NCBI GenBank assembly: GCA_951799425.1
Contig: OX637391.1
Coordinates: 54,163,069-54,227,068 of the forward strand
DNA length: 64,000 bases
DNA from: Ilex aquifolium
Taxonomy: Eukaryota; Streptophyta; Magnoliopsida; Aquifoliales; Aquifoliaceae
Reading direction: 5' to 3'
Position 1 is the stretch's first letter. Each line of letters opens with the position of its first letter. The notes beneath the pieces are model-generated. The model saw only the letters and a list, made by a program, of their open reading frames with translations, was not told where the DNA came from and made no database searches. Position numbers and translations under genes: made by a program. Below are positions 11,960 to 23,700 of the stretch, one piece after another.

Positions 11960-12543
11960 TGATGATACCTAGAAAAAAGCTCTAAGTATGAGCTCAGACA
12001 TTGAGGTCAGACAAGGAGGTCAGACACAGTAACCAGGGCTCCGCAATCCAGACCTCAAGCTCTGCTCAAAGAAAACAAACGGGAAATTGAAAGGGAAACA
12101 GCTGGCTGGTGAATAGCATCCTCAAAGCAATGGAAAGCTAGAATCAAGGCACAAAACTCTCAACTAACCAAGATTCTATCCCAAAAATCAAGGAAGATCC
12201 TACGGATGAAGGGCAAAGATCTCGGTAAAAATCTCTTAGAGATAGGAATTACACTATAAATATTGTACATCGCCTCAATCAAAGCCAGAGAACCCTACTG
12301 GCATCAAAGGCATCTGGTGAAATATTTTCTAGATGAATATAGATTCTAGGAGCAAGAGACTCCATTGAAGAGTGGACTAGCCGAGCTCAATAGCCGGTGA
12401 ACCACTATATTTCTATGTGTTACACACACCACATCTCAGATAACTAGAGCACTCACACACAATTTTATGAGCCTCGTAGCTCAGATCCATCCCATACCAT
12501 TGAACCCAAACTCATTGCTCATTCGTGTAAAATTACGCCATCA
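11960..12543 (+). repeat. 3' LTR of the TR-GAG element
   Basis: 584 bp, TG...CA, same length as the 5' LTR with about three substitutions, and followed by the target duplication AAGTT at 12544-12548. Confidence 0.95.
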
Positions 12544-12866
12544 AAGTTGAATATTGTTACCTTTGTAACAAGCATAAAATATCGAGGTAAAGCTCTAGAT
12601 CTTCTTATTAATTGTTTGCTTATGAATAAACTTTTCCCTCGCTTAGACGAGGTTATATGTTTAGACAAATTTAATCTTGACGATAAGAATGTTGTTCAAT
12701 TCATTTTTTAATAAGTTTTATATTATATCGGTTTTTCAGGCGCAGACAATTTCTACTAATTCCATATGATGGTGTGTGAACTCAAAATGTGAGTTTAATG
12801 CTTGGGCTGAGGAACTCAAGGCTTATGAATAGTAAATCATGAATGAGCAGTATTGGTATATGAAAT

Positions 12867-13452
12867 TGTTCTGCAATTGAACCTGGTGGCTCTGGAATTT
12901 GCAACAGTAAATGAACAAGTGTTGGTAAGAACTAGGGATATAATAATGACACAAAACTTGACTATTCCACTTTAAAGGAGTCTTTTACAATCTTAGCAAT
13001 TACAATAGGTTTTTTACTCTAATTTGTGTGAGGGATTGCCTCTATATTTATACCCTCGTTCAGAGTGGTCATTTTGTCATCATCACATAATCCCTAAGTT
13101 GTTAGAAAAATATTTGATCGTTAGAGACTACATTCTCTAGGTGTGACGTGACATTCTAAAACTTGGTGAGGTGACATCTAATTTCTTCTTCCATGCCTGA
13201 ATACAGTAAGGTTCTTTGCCCGTGTGAGAGGTTATGCTGGTGGGATGAGCTAATTCTTTCTCTAAGGAAGAGCTCACTCTCATATCTTGACTTGACTTGG
13301 GATATCTTAACCTAGAACTTGGTTGGATGAGACCCCGCCTACATGGGCTGGATGACTTTCTCGGTCTAGGTCAGGGGTAAGACCTTGATTCTTGAACCCT
13401 TCGGCAATGAAGCTGTTGGGATGCTTCTCTGGTTATTTGATGCTATATAACA
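12867..13452 (-). repeat. Possible solo LTR (weak)
   Basis: Reverse-complemented, the segment begins tgttatatagcatc and ends caattgcagaaca (TGTT...AACA), with a TATA-like ggtataaatatagagg in the middle. This layout suits a Copia LTR. The flanking bases (gaaat and aaatc) do not form a proper 5-bp duplication, so the ends or identity may be wrong. Confidence 0.3.
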
Positions 13453-13972
13453 AAATCATGAACAGTTTCCCAATCTCACAATTTCGTTCAATGTTTTTCT
13501 TGACAGAAAATTTGTCAAGGTTAGTAGTATGAACTGCATACTTTTCTTCTTATTGATTCACTTAATATTCCAATGAAATTGGAAATATGACCAAAGTCCT
13601 TTTCAGATTGACCTTTGTTTGTTATGGGTAGGTAAACCAGACTAGTTCTAGTCTACCTTAATGCATGAATAGAGTTGGAAAACTTGAAGGCCTCTCGAGA
13701 AACAACTGCGTTGAGATCCACCGTCGTTTACTTTCAACGTCTCCACATGTTAAATCATTTTAAATATTTTTACTTTCCTTTTCAGTTACAGGTAGAATTA
13801 CTAAGATGGAACAATTTAAAAAATTTTAGGGATCAATCTTAAAATGTGAGAATCGAGCCTGAAACGTTAGGATCGATCCTAAAAACTTCAAAATGTTTCG
13901 AGTTGATCCCCAAAATTTGTATCCTAATCCCAAAAAGTTATAACGTGAGCCTCAAAATATTATATTTTTTTA

Positions 13973-14144
13973 GGGAAATACTATGTATCCCAAATTTGTA
14001 ATCTAAATTTGCATCCCAAATGAATGGAAGCCGTTGGATGAATGGGTCCCATCAACTTTTTTAAATGGGACCCACTAATCCAATGATCCTCCTTCTTTTG
14101 GGATGCAAATTTGGGTTGCACATTTGAGATACATAGTATTGCTC
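13973..14144. mobile_element. Mutator-type MITE, 172 bp
   Basis: Ends are gggaaatactatgtatc and, reverse-complemented, gagcaatactatgtatc. The inverted arms extend inward through aaatttgcatcccaaa. An exact 9-bp duplication ATTTTTTTA flanks it (13964-13972 and 14145-14153), although runs of T make this less specific. Non-coding. Confidence 0.8.
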
Positions 14145-14153
14145 ATTTTTTTA

Positions 14154-15044
14154 TGATTGTTCGTAACTTTTTTGTTATAAATAAACGCAATAGTCGTATC
14201 ATTACTCACAATAGTTATGAATTTTAATACCGTACCTACTTTGGTACCGTAGTTAAACCCGTCGAGTCAATACTCAATAGTTTACTGATTAATTTAACAA
14301 ACAAATCCTAAAAAGTCCAGAGACCAATTCACACTGATTAATGCTTATTCTTTCAAGCAAGTTTAGAAATATTGTGTAAATCCAAACACTAAAGATGAGA
14401 GCTGAAGTTATTATGCAAATGTCATATTATTATTATATATTTATTTTTCAACAAACTGGTCAAACTTGTTGCTGATACTTAGAATATAGAAATATAATAT
14501 TAAATGAATATTAGTTTCTTGTTTAGACCGTTTCTAGTGCAAGTAAGATAGTGACATCTTTTCATGACCAAATACAACCTATGATCTCACAATGACATTA
14601 GGTGATCCAAAGTTATCAAGTTTCTATTGGGAAGTTAAAAGTCGTAAAATTTCCCATGAAAATTAGAAGATCCAACCGGAAACAACCATTTTTGTGGATA
14701 CATAAAATAAATTCATCGCAAAATAAAGCAATAGTTTGTGCTTTCGGTCCCGGTTATTTTCTATAAATTTCATCGTTTTATGTTAAATTTTTGTTACTGC
14801 GCTTCCCCTATGCATGTGGACTTTCGACCCAAACTACGCCATATTGCGCGTTTTGTATATATATTTTTTTGTTTTATTTTGTTGTTTGTTTGTGACCTTG
14901 GATGGTTTATTGTATATTATTGCATGCAATAGATTTTCCAGATTCAGTTTGAATTCTTTTTGCATAACAATATTTATAAAATGTCTTTTGTAACTTTGTT
15001 ATCACGCAATTGAAAATTCTCAGCATAAAAAAATAAAAACATGA
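14154..15044. other. Intergenic stretch, nothing recognised
   Basis: AT-rich sequence without clear repeats, domains or RNA genes. The ORF at 14738-14932 is hydrophobic low-complexity translation without a family match. Confidence 0.4.
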
Positions 15045-15053
15045 TTTATTTTA

Positions 15054-15234
15054 GAGCAATGCTATTGGGACCTAATTTATTGATCTAATTTGCTGACCTA
15101 ATTCACTATGACCTTTGGATTGACTGTGGGTTCCATCAAACATTGAAACTTGGTGTTAATTGAATGGTTCCAATGAAGCCACGTCATTAGGTCTGTAAAT
15201 TATGTCAAATTTTTAGGTCCAAATAGCATTTTCC
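15054..15234. mobile_element. Mutator-type MITE, 181 bp
   Basis: Left end gagcaatgctattgggacct; right end reverse-complemented ggaaaatgctatttggacct. An exact 9-bp duplication TTTATTTTA flanks it (15045-15053 and 15235-15243). It carries the same terminal words as the copy at 7089-7243 and resembles the element at 13973-14144. Non-coding. Confidence 0.85.
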
Positions 15235-15243
15235 TTTATTTTA

Positions 15244-16144
15244 TATGACAACAGTCCAAGATAATCAATGACAGGTTATTAAAGTATTCCAACATATTTT
15301 ATTTTCATGATCAGCAAGTTGTAAAACCTTAAAATATGTGTTAAAAGTATGTTCATGGCTTCATGTTATCTGTTTTGTTAATCAATGAACACTATGCCTT
15401 TGTCATTGATCTATTTAATATTTATACATTGAATTCCATTAGAAAGCAGCAATTGACTATACCTTATAAATGTAAGGTAGAAGTCATCATGACGCCAAGG
15501 ACTAGTTGAAAATTATCTACAATATATGACACCATTGTTACTTATATTATCAATATTGTTAGTTATTTCCTTGACTTTGCAACGATTTTTTTTGGCCGCG
15601 AGCTCCCGATTTTAATTTTCTTTATGTTTGTATAATGAACTTAGTTATTACTTATTCGATTTTCCATCCCAATCAGAATTCTAATTTTTTTTGTGTACTA
15701 CAACATATGGCATCTTTCCACCATTGTTGCAAGTAATCGCGCACTCAAACAATAGGTGGGTTTAAGCTCAATAGTTCACTTACCCAAATAGAAATGAAAT
15801 TGTCTATTACTCTATCACAGTCCCATTATAGTCAAGAGCCTCATACTCTAGGTAAGTTTTTATTTTTTATTTTCTTAGTATTGTCCACATGTTCTATGTA
15901 AAAATTTATGTGACTGAAATACAAATCATTTGTAGAAATAATAAATGTTTCATATTGCAGTCTGCTTGTCATGGAAGTCTCTTTCCCAACAAACACAAAA
16001 TATAATGCATATTAATAAAGAAAGTTAGGAGTTTTATTTACTAATTAATAGCAACAGCTCCTAGACCTAGGTTTCCTCTTTTTCTTCAAGTAACTTTTGC
16101 GAAGTTTTGTGACTAAGTCAGCAAGTGCCATGTCATGCATGAAA
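15244..16144. other. Intergenic stretch, nothing recognised
   Basis: No ORF with a domain, RNA gene or repeat boundary could be supported here. Confidence 0.4.
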
Positions 16145-16152
16145 TTTGAATG

Positions 16153-16756
16153 CAGTGGGGACAGTTGCCCCTACTGAAATTTTAAAAATTTTTGGGACCT
16201 AGGTGTAATTTTAAAAATTTTAAGAATTTTTTAAACTTACCCCCACTAAAATTTTCTTAAAGTATAGGGTATATTAATATAATTTTTAACCATTAAAAGT
16301 TAACTTTTGGCAGCTCCCCCTCATTTTTCACGCCTTGTAGTTGCCCCCACTGAAATTTTAAAAAAATTTGGGACATAGATGTAATTTTAAAAATTTCAAA
16401 AATTTCTTAAACTTGACCCTACCAATTTTTTTTTAAAGTATAAGGTATATTAATATAATTTTCAACTCTTAAAAACTAACTTTAGCAGCTTCTTTTCACG
16501 CCTGTTTTTTTTTTCCGTAAGCTTTCGTCTTCTTCGTCCAGACCTAAGTATTTTGAAATTTTCTTAAAGTATAGGGTATTTTGGGACCTAAGTATATACA
16601 TGAGTTACGCCTCTAAATGGTATTCTTTTGATGTAACTATGTTTTTAAACAGTTTATCAAGAATACATATTTTGATAAAAACAATGTTATAATTATACTT
16701 TAAAATTTAAAAATTTAAGTTGCCCCCACTGAGGCAAAATCCTGACTCCGCCCCTG
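16153..16756. mobile_element. Non-autonomous hAT-like element, 604 bp
   Basis: Starts cagtggggacag and ends gactccgcccctg (reverse complement caggggcggagtcag), giving short imperfect inverted ends. An exact 8-bp duplication TTTGAATG flanks it (16145-16152 and 16757-16764), the hAT superfamily signature. The interior has an imperfect direct repeat: the phrase gcccc(t/c)actgaaattttaaa followed by gggtatattaatataattt occurs at about 16168-16310 and 16333-16490. No transposase. Confidence 0.8.
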
Positions 16757-16764
16757 TTTGAATG

Positions 16765-19409
16765 CATTGCCTAGACTCAGTAGTCAGCAATAATACTTAA
16801 ATCATTTGTTTAGAATTCATTACTAACGATTAGGCTGTCAATTGCTTGGATTTGAATCAGAGTGTTAACCAATCTAAATTTGAATTTTTATTGAAAATAT
16901 CATGGTCTCTATCCAAATTTGTTACAATAAAAAAATCGATTTCATCCAAGCAATTCAATTAGTGAAAATTTAGCAAATCATATCTCAATATTAGCAAATA
17001 GTCTCTCATTTTTCATATTTTTATATATAAGAAATAGATGATTTGGATAGATCATAATTTAGTAAGTTATTAGTATATCTACATCTAAATTTATAAATTT
17101 GACATATTGGATTTAGGTTTAATTCAAAATTTGATCCAATGACATGTTTACTACGAATCAGGTGGGAAGCAATCAAAACAAAGCGAATAAATTTTTATAA
17201 CAGAAAACCTAGTAGATATGAGACGGTGAAAATTTTTAAAAATATAAAAAAATTCGGAGTGGGAAGACGGATGCTTCTGGGGCTCCTACAATAATTACTA
17301 TAGGATATATGATAATTAGTAAACAATTCTCTTGTGAAATTTTTTTTTGGTTATCTCTTTGTTGTCTGTTAATGAAGACACAAATAATTAAATCGGAATG
17401 ACACTATTTGTTATTCCCTTTCCACAAGTTGAAAATGGAGACATTATAAGTAGAATCTTACAATGTGTAAGACAATCTTAGTAGTATTTTTAAATGTATT
17501 CCTAATTTATATGTTAAAGAGCTTAGTCCTCAGTAGTCAATGATGTAGGTTGTTGAAGGAAGCTATACGTCCCTTCTGCAAATTGTTTAAGCTTTTGGAA
17601 TTTAGGGTTCTAGCTATTATGAGAAAGAATCATACTGTAACAAGTGGTTTGAAGGCTCTTGTCATTGTTATTATTGTAAATTTTGTAGATAAGTAGAACC
17701 CCACAATTCTATAATGTTGTGGGTCAAGGATGTTACGGGAGACGAGAGAGTTGAATACCAGTAAATGACAAAATCCAAATTGTTGCGAATGTGTATCAAA
17801 CAAGAAAGAAAAACAATTACAAAAAACGAAATACCAGGACTTAAGTGGTTCGATAGTATTCAATTTAAAGCCACGAGAGGAGCTATTTTCTACTATATGA
17901 ACATCTCAATAGGGGTTTACCGGTTACAATGTATATATTGGCAAGAATTGAAAACCCTAGTCTATGTAAATTACAAATTATTTGATTCGGTACAACTTAT
18001 ATACTGCACCAATAGGTTTTGCTTCACACATAAGCCATCGGATTTTCGGGCCTAGTGAATTATAAGTTATGCATCCACTATTTTTAACACAAACCCGTAA
18101 ACAGAAATATTAAAGTTAATGCAAAGACAATTCATAAATGGTGATACTACATATCCTTATACAAGCTTAATCAGTAATTTTGGGAGCACGTACAAATATG
18201 TTGATTCTTCTAATTTGATCCATCAAATTGGCAAGGATTGTAAACAAAAAAAAAAAAAAGCTAGTCTAGTTCAAAGTGGTCGACCACTTGTTTTCTTTTT
18301 CAGGTGGTAAATAATTTGTCCAAGTGATCAAACTGATATACAGCTTGATGTATATGGCAGAATATGTATCACCCATAGATTTATGCAAAATATTTATGAT
18401 CTAAGCTATACTCTAGTATATGCACTAGGACAAAAATTACCAATTGGATTCTACAATTTCACTGTAAATCTCTATAGAGATGTCAACCATTATTAGGATG
18501 CAGAAAGAAGCTTCAATAAGAAAATCATTAAAACGTATAACAATTTGTGGGGGGGGGGTTGTTCTACGTTTATAGACCGTTTCAATGGAAAGTGGCACTA
18601 AATGTTCTACAAATGGCGAACCCACCCTAACTACAACATCCAAATTGGGAACTCTTCTCATGAGTCAGTGGATTGGTGTATTCACTATTTCCTTGGTCTT
18701 ATAAAATTGCCTTTGACTGTGGTACCTTGGGAGTGTCAATTGAAATTTGAAGGACACAAAGGAATTATATCCGATGTGCCTGCTTAACAAGAAACAACTA
18801 GGTTGGGTTCCTCTTTCTTGTTGTGACTAGGGGATGGTGACCAACCATATACAGAGAGGAGAGATTTCAACGCACTTGACTTCACCTAGTGTTGTTGAAG
18901 TTTTATCAAAAGAAGTGAATCAGAAAAAAAGAAAAAAAGAAAATTCCAAGTGAAGAAGTCAAGTATTCTCAAGTGGGTACCTCTAGGTTCTACATGCAAC
19001 TATTCTCTAGTTTCCTATCTAATAGAATGAAGACGGGCCAACGAAGTTGTATGAGTTGAAGGGTCTGGAGATTTATTTAGTGTTTTGTGCCTAATTCTGC
19101 GAGCTGTGAGGGAAATTGGATTGGCTTAGTCTTAATTGTACTTTTATTGTATAGAAAGACAAAATATCTTAGACTTTCCGTGTATGAGATGAGTAGTTAC
19201 CGAGTCTCATACGTTACGATAGTACAATATTTAAGTACCTTAAGTCTGAGGAGACTTGAGCAAGCCATCTGATATGTATTGAACTATATTATATGGCCAA
19301 ATATTTACGATTAATAAAGTCATGTATACCAATCAAAAAATAATTAGAGAGTAAGCATGGTTATACCAGATTTAAATCCAGCCTTCCAATAATAGTTCAT
19401 TATGATAAT

Positions 19410-19446
<37 letters not shown>

Positions 19447-19913
19447 TTAATGCATTATTGACTTCTAAATTGACGTGTTCTTCAATGGAAGACGAAAAAG
19501 ATTCTAACACATACAGTACACAAACAAAAAAGTGATTTTTTTTTTTATAAAGTGACCAAATCAAGCTTGAGTTTATTATAATTTTTGTTTTTTAAAGAAA
19601 TGTTTGCATTCACCAAATGGATAAGACACAATGATGATGATTCATTTGAACTAAGAAATCTATAAACTTTGAGTTTCAGAGATTGAACAAATGACAACCC
19701 CTTAAATTTTTGTCTGATTTTTCTTCAAATAAAGCTCAACATGTGAATTTAATCTTCATAATTGGATTTGTCTGATATAGTTAGCATTCATGGACGGACC
19801 TCTTTTCTATAATAATCTATACTTTAGTTTATGCCTATGTATGTTAACTCGATCATAAAATTGCCGCCAATGGATATACTATCAGATTTTTCTAAAACTA
19901 CTTGATCAATATA
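16765..19913. other. Intergenic stretch, no supported gene
   Basis: Several ORFs of 60-96 codons (for example 17765-18055) lack recognisable domains. A GT then GA dinucleotide microsatellite lies at about 19410-19446. Parts of 17.5-19.3 kb have the texture of decayed retroelement sequence, but no boundaries or domains could be assigned. Confidence 0.4.
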
Positions 19914-19918
19914 TAATC

Positions 19919-20379
19919 TGATGATGCACCAATTAATTTTATGCACCACTTGTCAAGTAATTAATGTAGTAAATAAATAAGAAGAGAGTCAACACAAGTA
20001 AAACACAATTTAAGGGGTTCGGTCAAGGTGACCTACTCCACTGTGAAAGGGTTAAGATGACTTGAGTGTTTTATTGCTTCAAGGAGCGTTGCGTGCTCAA
20101 GTCTGAGTAATAGACGAGATACAAGATGTGAGAGATTCCCCCCATGTGTAGGCGGGACTTACAATTTATAGGCGCCTCCTAACAGATTGAGGCGCCTTAT
20201 CAGTAACAGAAAGACTGATTTGGTAGAGTGGGCGCTATCCTCGCAACAGATGAGGTAGTTGCAGAAAGGGCGTGGAGATCTCCTCAAGACCTAATACCAG
20301 GATGGCGTGGCAGACCACCTCACTCTAGGATGGCGTGAATGAGGCTCTCTGATGGCGTTGCTGACTCCTTGACCTTTTT
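19919..20379 (-). repeat. 3' LTR of the Gypsy element, shortened
   Basis: Similar to 29744-30210 from tgatgatgcac onward, then similarity stops at gactccttgacc (20379), where a T-rich tract begins. The LTR portion matching 30211-30322, and the polypurine tract, are therefore missing from this copy. Confidence 0.85.
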
Positions 20380-20436
20380 TTTTTAGGCTTATTTTTTCCT
20401 TTTTGGTATGGTTTATCCTCATGGGAACTTCTCAAA

Positions 20437-20670
20437 GTCAATCCTACTCTAACTAGGATACTTGAATGCTAATCCAATTAGGTAACTGCCAAAGTGAATG
20501 GGAGCTCCTCAGTGTTACTCCTATTCCAATTAGAATACTTGAATGCCAATCCAATTAGATATCTGCCAAAGTAAATAAAAGCTGCTTCATGTCAATCCTA
20601 CTCCAATTAGGATACTTGAATGCCAATCCTACTAGGTAACTCCTAAGGTTGGGCTATAAATAGGTCCCTC
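20437..20670 (+). promoter_or_regulatory. Putative promoter of the antisense ORF: tandem repeats plus TATA box
   Basis: Three diverged direct repeats of about 70-75 bp carry caatcc, ctccaattaggatacttgaatg and actgcc(aa)-like words (starting near 20439, 20515 and 20595). A consensus-like TATA box, ggctataaatagg, follows at 20653-20665. The first ATG in a suitable frame is 53 bp further on (20718). This arrangement reads as a plus-strand promoter inside a minus-strand retrotransposon. Promoter function is inferred from sequence only. Confidence 0.6.
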
Positions 20671-20717
20671 ATTCTTTCCCTTTGTTCCATTCCTTGAGAG
20701 GGTTAGACTGAAGAGTG

Positions 20718-23700
20718 ATGGAGAGCAAAGGTGGTGTGAGTGGAGCAGACACAAGCAAGACAGGTACGGGCGCCGCGGGGGCAGTGGGCACTGGCTAGGG
20801 TGCAGGAGCTGGCTGGGAGGCGGTCATGGGCGCTTGGAGCGTCGTGGTTAGCGTTGGCACATGGGCAAGTGCAGGTACAAGAGTGGGCATAAGAGCCTGG
20901 GCACAGGTGGTAGGTGCCGCGGCATAGGCATTCGAGCTAGGTGTCAAGAATAAGCTACACGCGGAGACAGGGGCTGGACAAGTGGCGAAAAATGATGGTG
21001 GTAGTGCTCCTCATCCACAACGACGCAAGTATCGAGGTAAAATGTCTACTAATGATGGCTTTAAGGTGAGCTCTATCTCTAGCTCTCTTAACACTGATGC
21101 TGAGATTGTTAGGATTATATCCACTTTTTGCATTCCCCCTGCAGTGTTGTGTTGTCGGGCTAAGATGGACGAGCCAGCCTCTGATGACTCCTCGGGGGAT
21201 ATTGTTATTTATGAGGGGTACTTGAGAAGGGGTTAAGGTTTCTCGTACCTTCTCCCCTTTGCCAGATCATTCATTATTTTTCACTCTTGCCGGGGCGTTT
21301 GTCGCCCAATGGTTGGACAGTTCTGTTGGAATTTCTTGCACTATGGAGGAGGGCGCATTATGAGGATGCCTCCCCTGAAGAGTTTTCTGTTGTCTATATT
21401 TTGAGTGAAACTCCTGCTCCCAACCGCAATTGGTATTACTTCATTCTGAGGGGAGGAAAATTAATTATTGGGCTGCGATCCAACTGCTATAGTTAGAAGG
21501 ATCGCTTCCTGTTTGTAGGAGGAGAGTGGGCTTCAGAGGCGGACAGGGCTCTGGTACCAGTGAAGTGGGGCCTCCAAAGAAGATAGGTACAACCTTTCTC
21601 CTTTTTTTATTTTTTGGTATTAACAACATTTTTTCCAGGCTCCCCAGTGCTCTAAGCGGATCAGGAATGGAAGCTTCAGGCTGTGAGAGCCTGTCCTATA
21701 AGGGATTACAGGACCCTCATGCCTAGAGAGGGTGAGGCTAGGGACACTCCTTTTGGAGATGCTAGGGACCCTCCTTCTAGAGATGCTAAAGGCGGTGTGT
21801 CTTCTTCCAAGGCTAGCAACTCCTCATCGAAAAGAAAAGGTATGTTGGCTTCCTTCAGATTTTTCTCTCTTTTTTTTTATTAGGGTAACACTTTACCCTT
21901 ATGTAGTGGATAGGACAGTGGTGGAGTCCCGTTATTCTACTAGGAGTACTCCTCCACCCAAGATGGCCAGGGTGGATGATGTCCTAGTGAGCCCTTCTCA
22001 GATGACCCTTCCAGTAGCTCCTCCCTAGATAGCTTTTTCAGTGATTCCTCCAGAGGTTCCTCCAGTTACTGCTCTAGAGGTGACTGCCCCTCTAGAGGCT
22101 CCCTAGATGACCGCGCCACCTGCTCCCCATACATCCAATTCTCCGGCAGGGACTTCTGCTGGGGCAGGCTCTCAGATGGTGTCCATGCTAGATGACGTGC
22201 AGAGCGTTAGGGAACTACTTGAGAGATTTGTGTTCCCTGTAGAGATCGCACATGTTAGTTCTCGGGGCACCAAGGACATTATTGAAACCAATCTAGAAGG
22301 CTTGGCTCAGGTAAGCCTTTGTTCTCTTCCTTGCCTTTGTGCCTCTTTTATGGTGCTAACATTCCTTTATCTTTTTCAGGTTTTTGCTACTTCTGTATGC
22401 CTAATTTCAAGGGTTGTTTAGTTCAGCGAGCTACACTCGACTGTTAAGGAGGAGAGACTTTCTCATGAAGCTGTAAAAGGGGAGTTGTTGGTGGCTCATG
22501 AGAGGATTGTCAAGCTCAAGGCTGACGGTGAGGCTTCCTAGGCGGAGCTTGTGGCGACCCGTGAGAGGGCTGCTCTTAGTGAGGCTGCCTGCTCGAGAGT
22601 AGAGGCAGAGCTTGTGGCGACTCATGAGAGAGATGCTATTAGTGATGCTGCCTACTTGAAGGCAGAGGTAGAAGTTGTGGCAACCCATGAGAGGGCTGCT
22701 TTAGTGAGGCTGTCTGCTCGATGACAGAGGTGGAGCTTGTGGCGACCTGTGAAAAGGCCGCATGATTAACCATCAAAAGTGTAATTTTATTATATTTAGT
22801 GATTGTTTAATTACATATTATTTGTGATTAAATATGCCATATTTCTTGATTTTCTAGTTTGATACTTTTTCTAGTTGTTTGATGTATTTTACAAATAAAT
22901 TGGTTGATTTAAAATAATAATGGATAAGACAAGTGAAGCAATCACTAGAGGAAGAATTACAATTGATAAAAATTGAAGAGTCAAAATTAAGAAAGGAAGA
23001 TTTGAAGATAAAACAACAATTTAATCCATTAAAAAGTCCAAATTAGAAGAAAACTCATTTAAAGTTAGATTAAAAGATAAGGATTTGACATATCTTTAGT
23101 ATTTTGATCATAACTTTTGACTCCGATATCTGATTTACCTGATTTTTCTGGGGTTGGAAAGAAGACTTCAAGAACTACAAAAGTGTGTTTCATGAAAATT
23201 TCGTGAATCATCCTCTAAATATGCGAAATCCAAGTTCAAAATCTGGATAGATTTTGTACCCGCGTCCCCAAGATTTTATGCACGAGATTTAACCTTAAAA
23301 GGCTTCTTTTTGGAAAGGAATTCTTCTCAATCCAACCTTATATCTTCTACCTATACCTAGGATTTATTTTAGTGTAAATAAAGGTTCTCATCTATTGAGA
23401 GGATTATTACTCTTTTTCTGTCTTTTCTTTTCTAATTTTTGTTCTAGTTCTATGACTTGCTAAAAGTCCAACTAAGCCTAGGGGAGATACTTTCAATGAA
23501 GCACGATATTTATTATTGATTCAATGTTCTTTTTAATGCATGATTTATTCTTTTAATTTAATTCTTGTCTTTTAATAAAATTTTTATTCTGTATAATTTC
23601 TTGATTCGTTGTGTCATGTACATCGAATACTTGAGATTCTCTGCGAGTCAAATAATTGGTTATTCCATGCTTGAATTAATTAATTATAATTTCTTATAAG

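Larger units (their letters stand above)
8985..12543 (+). mobile_element. Complete TR-GAG type LTR retrotransposon (non-autonomous Ty3/Gypsy)
   Basis: Two 584-bp LTRs begin TGATGATACC and end CGCCATCA. They flank an interior that holds gag but no protease, reverse transcriptase, RNase H or integrase. The 5-bp target duplication AAGTT is exact (8980-8984 and 12544-12548). A primer binding site follows the 5' LTR (tggcgccgt, 9572-9580) and a purine-rich tract (gggctggggggcaa) precedes the 3' LTR. The LTRs differ at only three positions by eye, so insertion is recent. An element with LTRs and gag only fits the TR-GAG class described in plants. Movement would need pol proteins supplied by a related autonomous Gypsy element. 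The usual pol position is occupied by a hairpin minisatellite (10882-11644). Confidence 0.93.

Noticed and set aside
17765-18055. 96-codon ORF on plus strand
   Set aside because: No domain, no codon pattern and no splice context; sits in retroelement-like debris.
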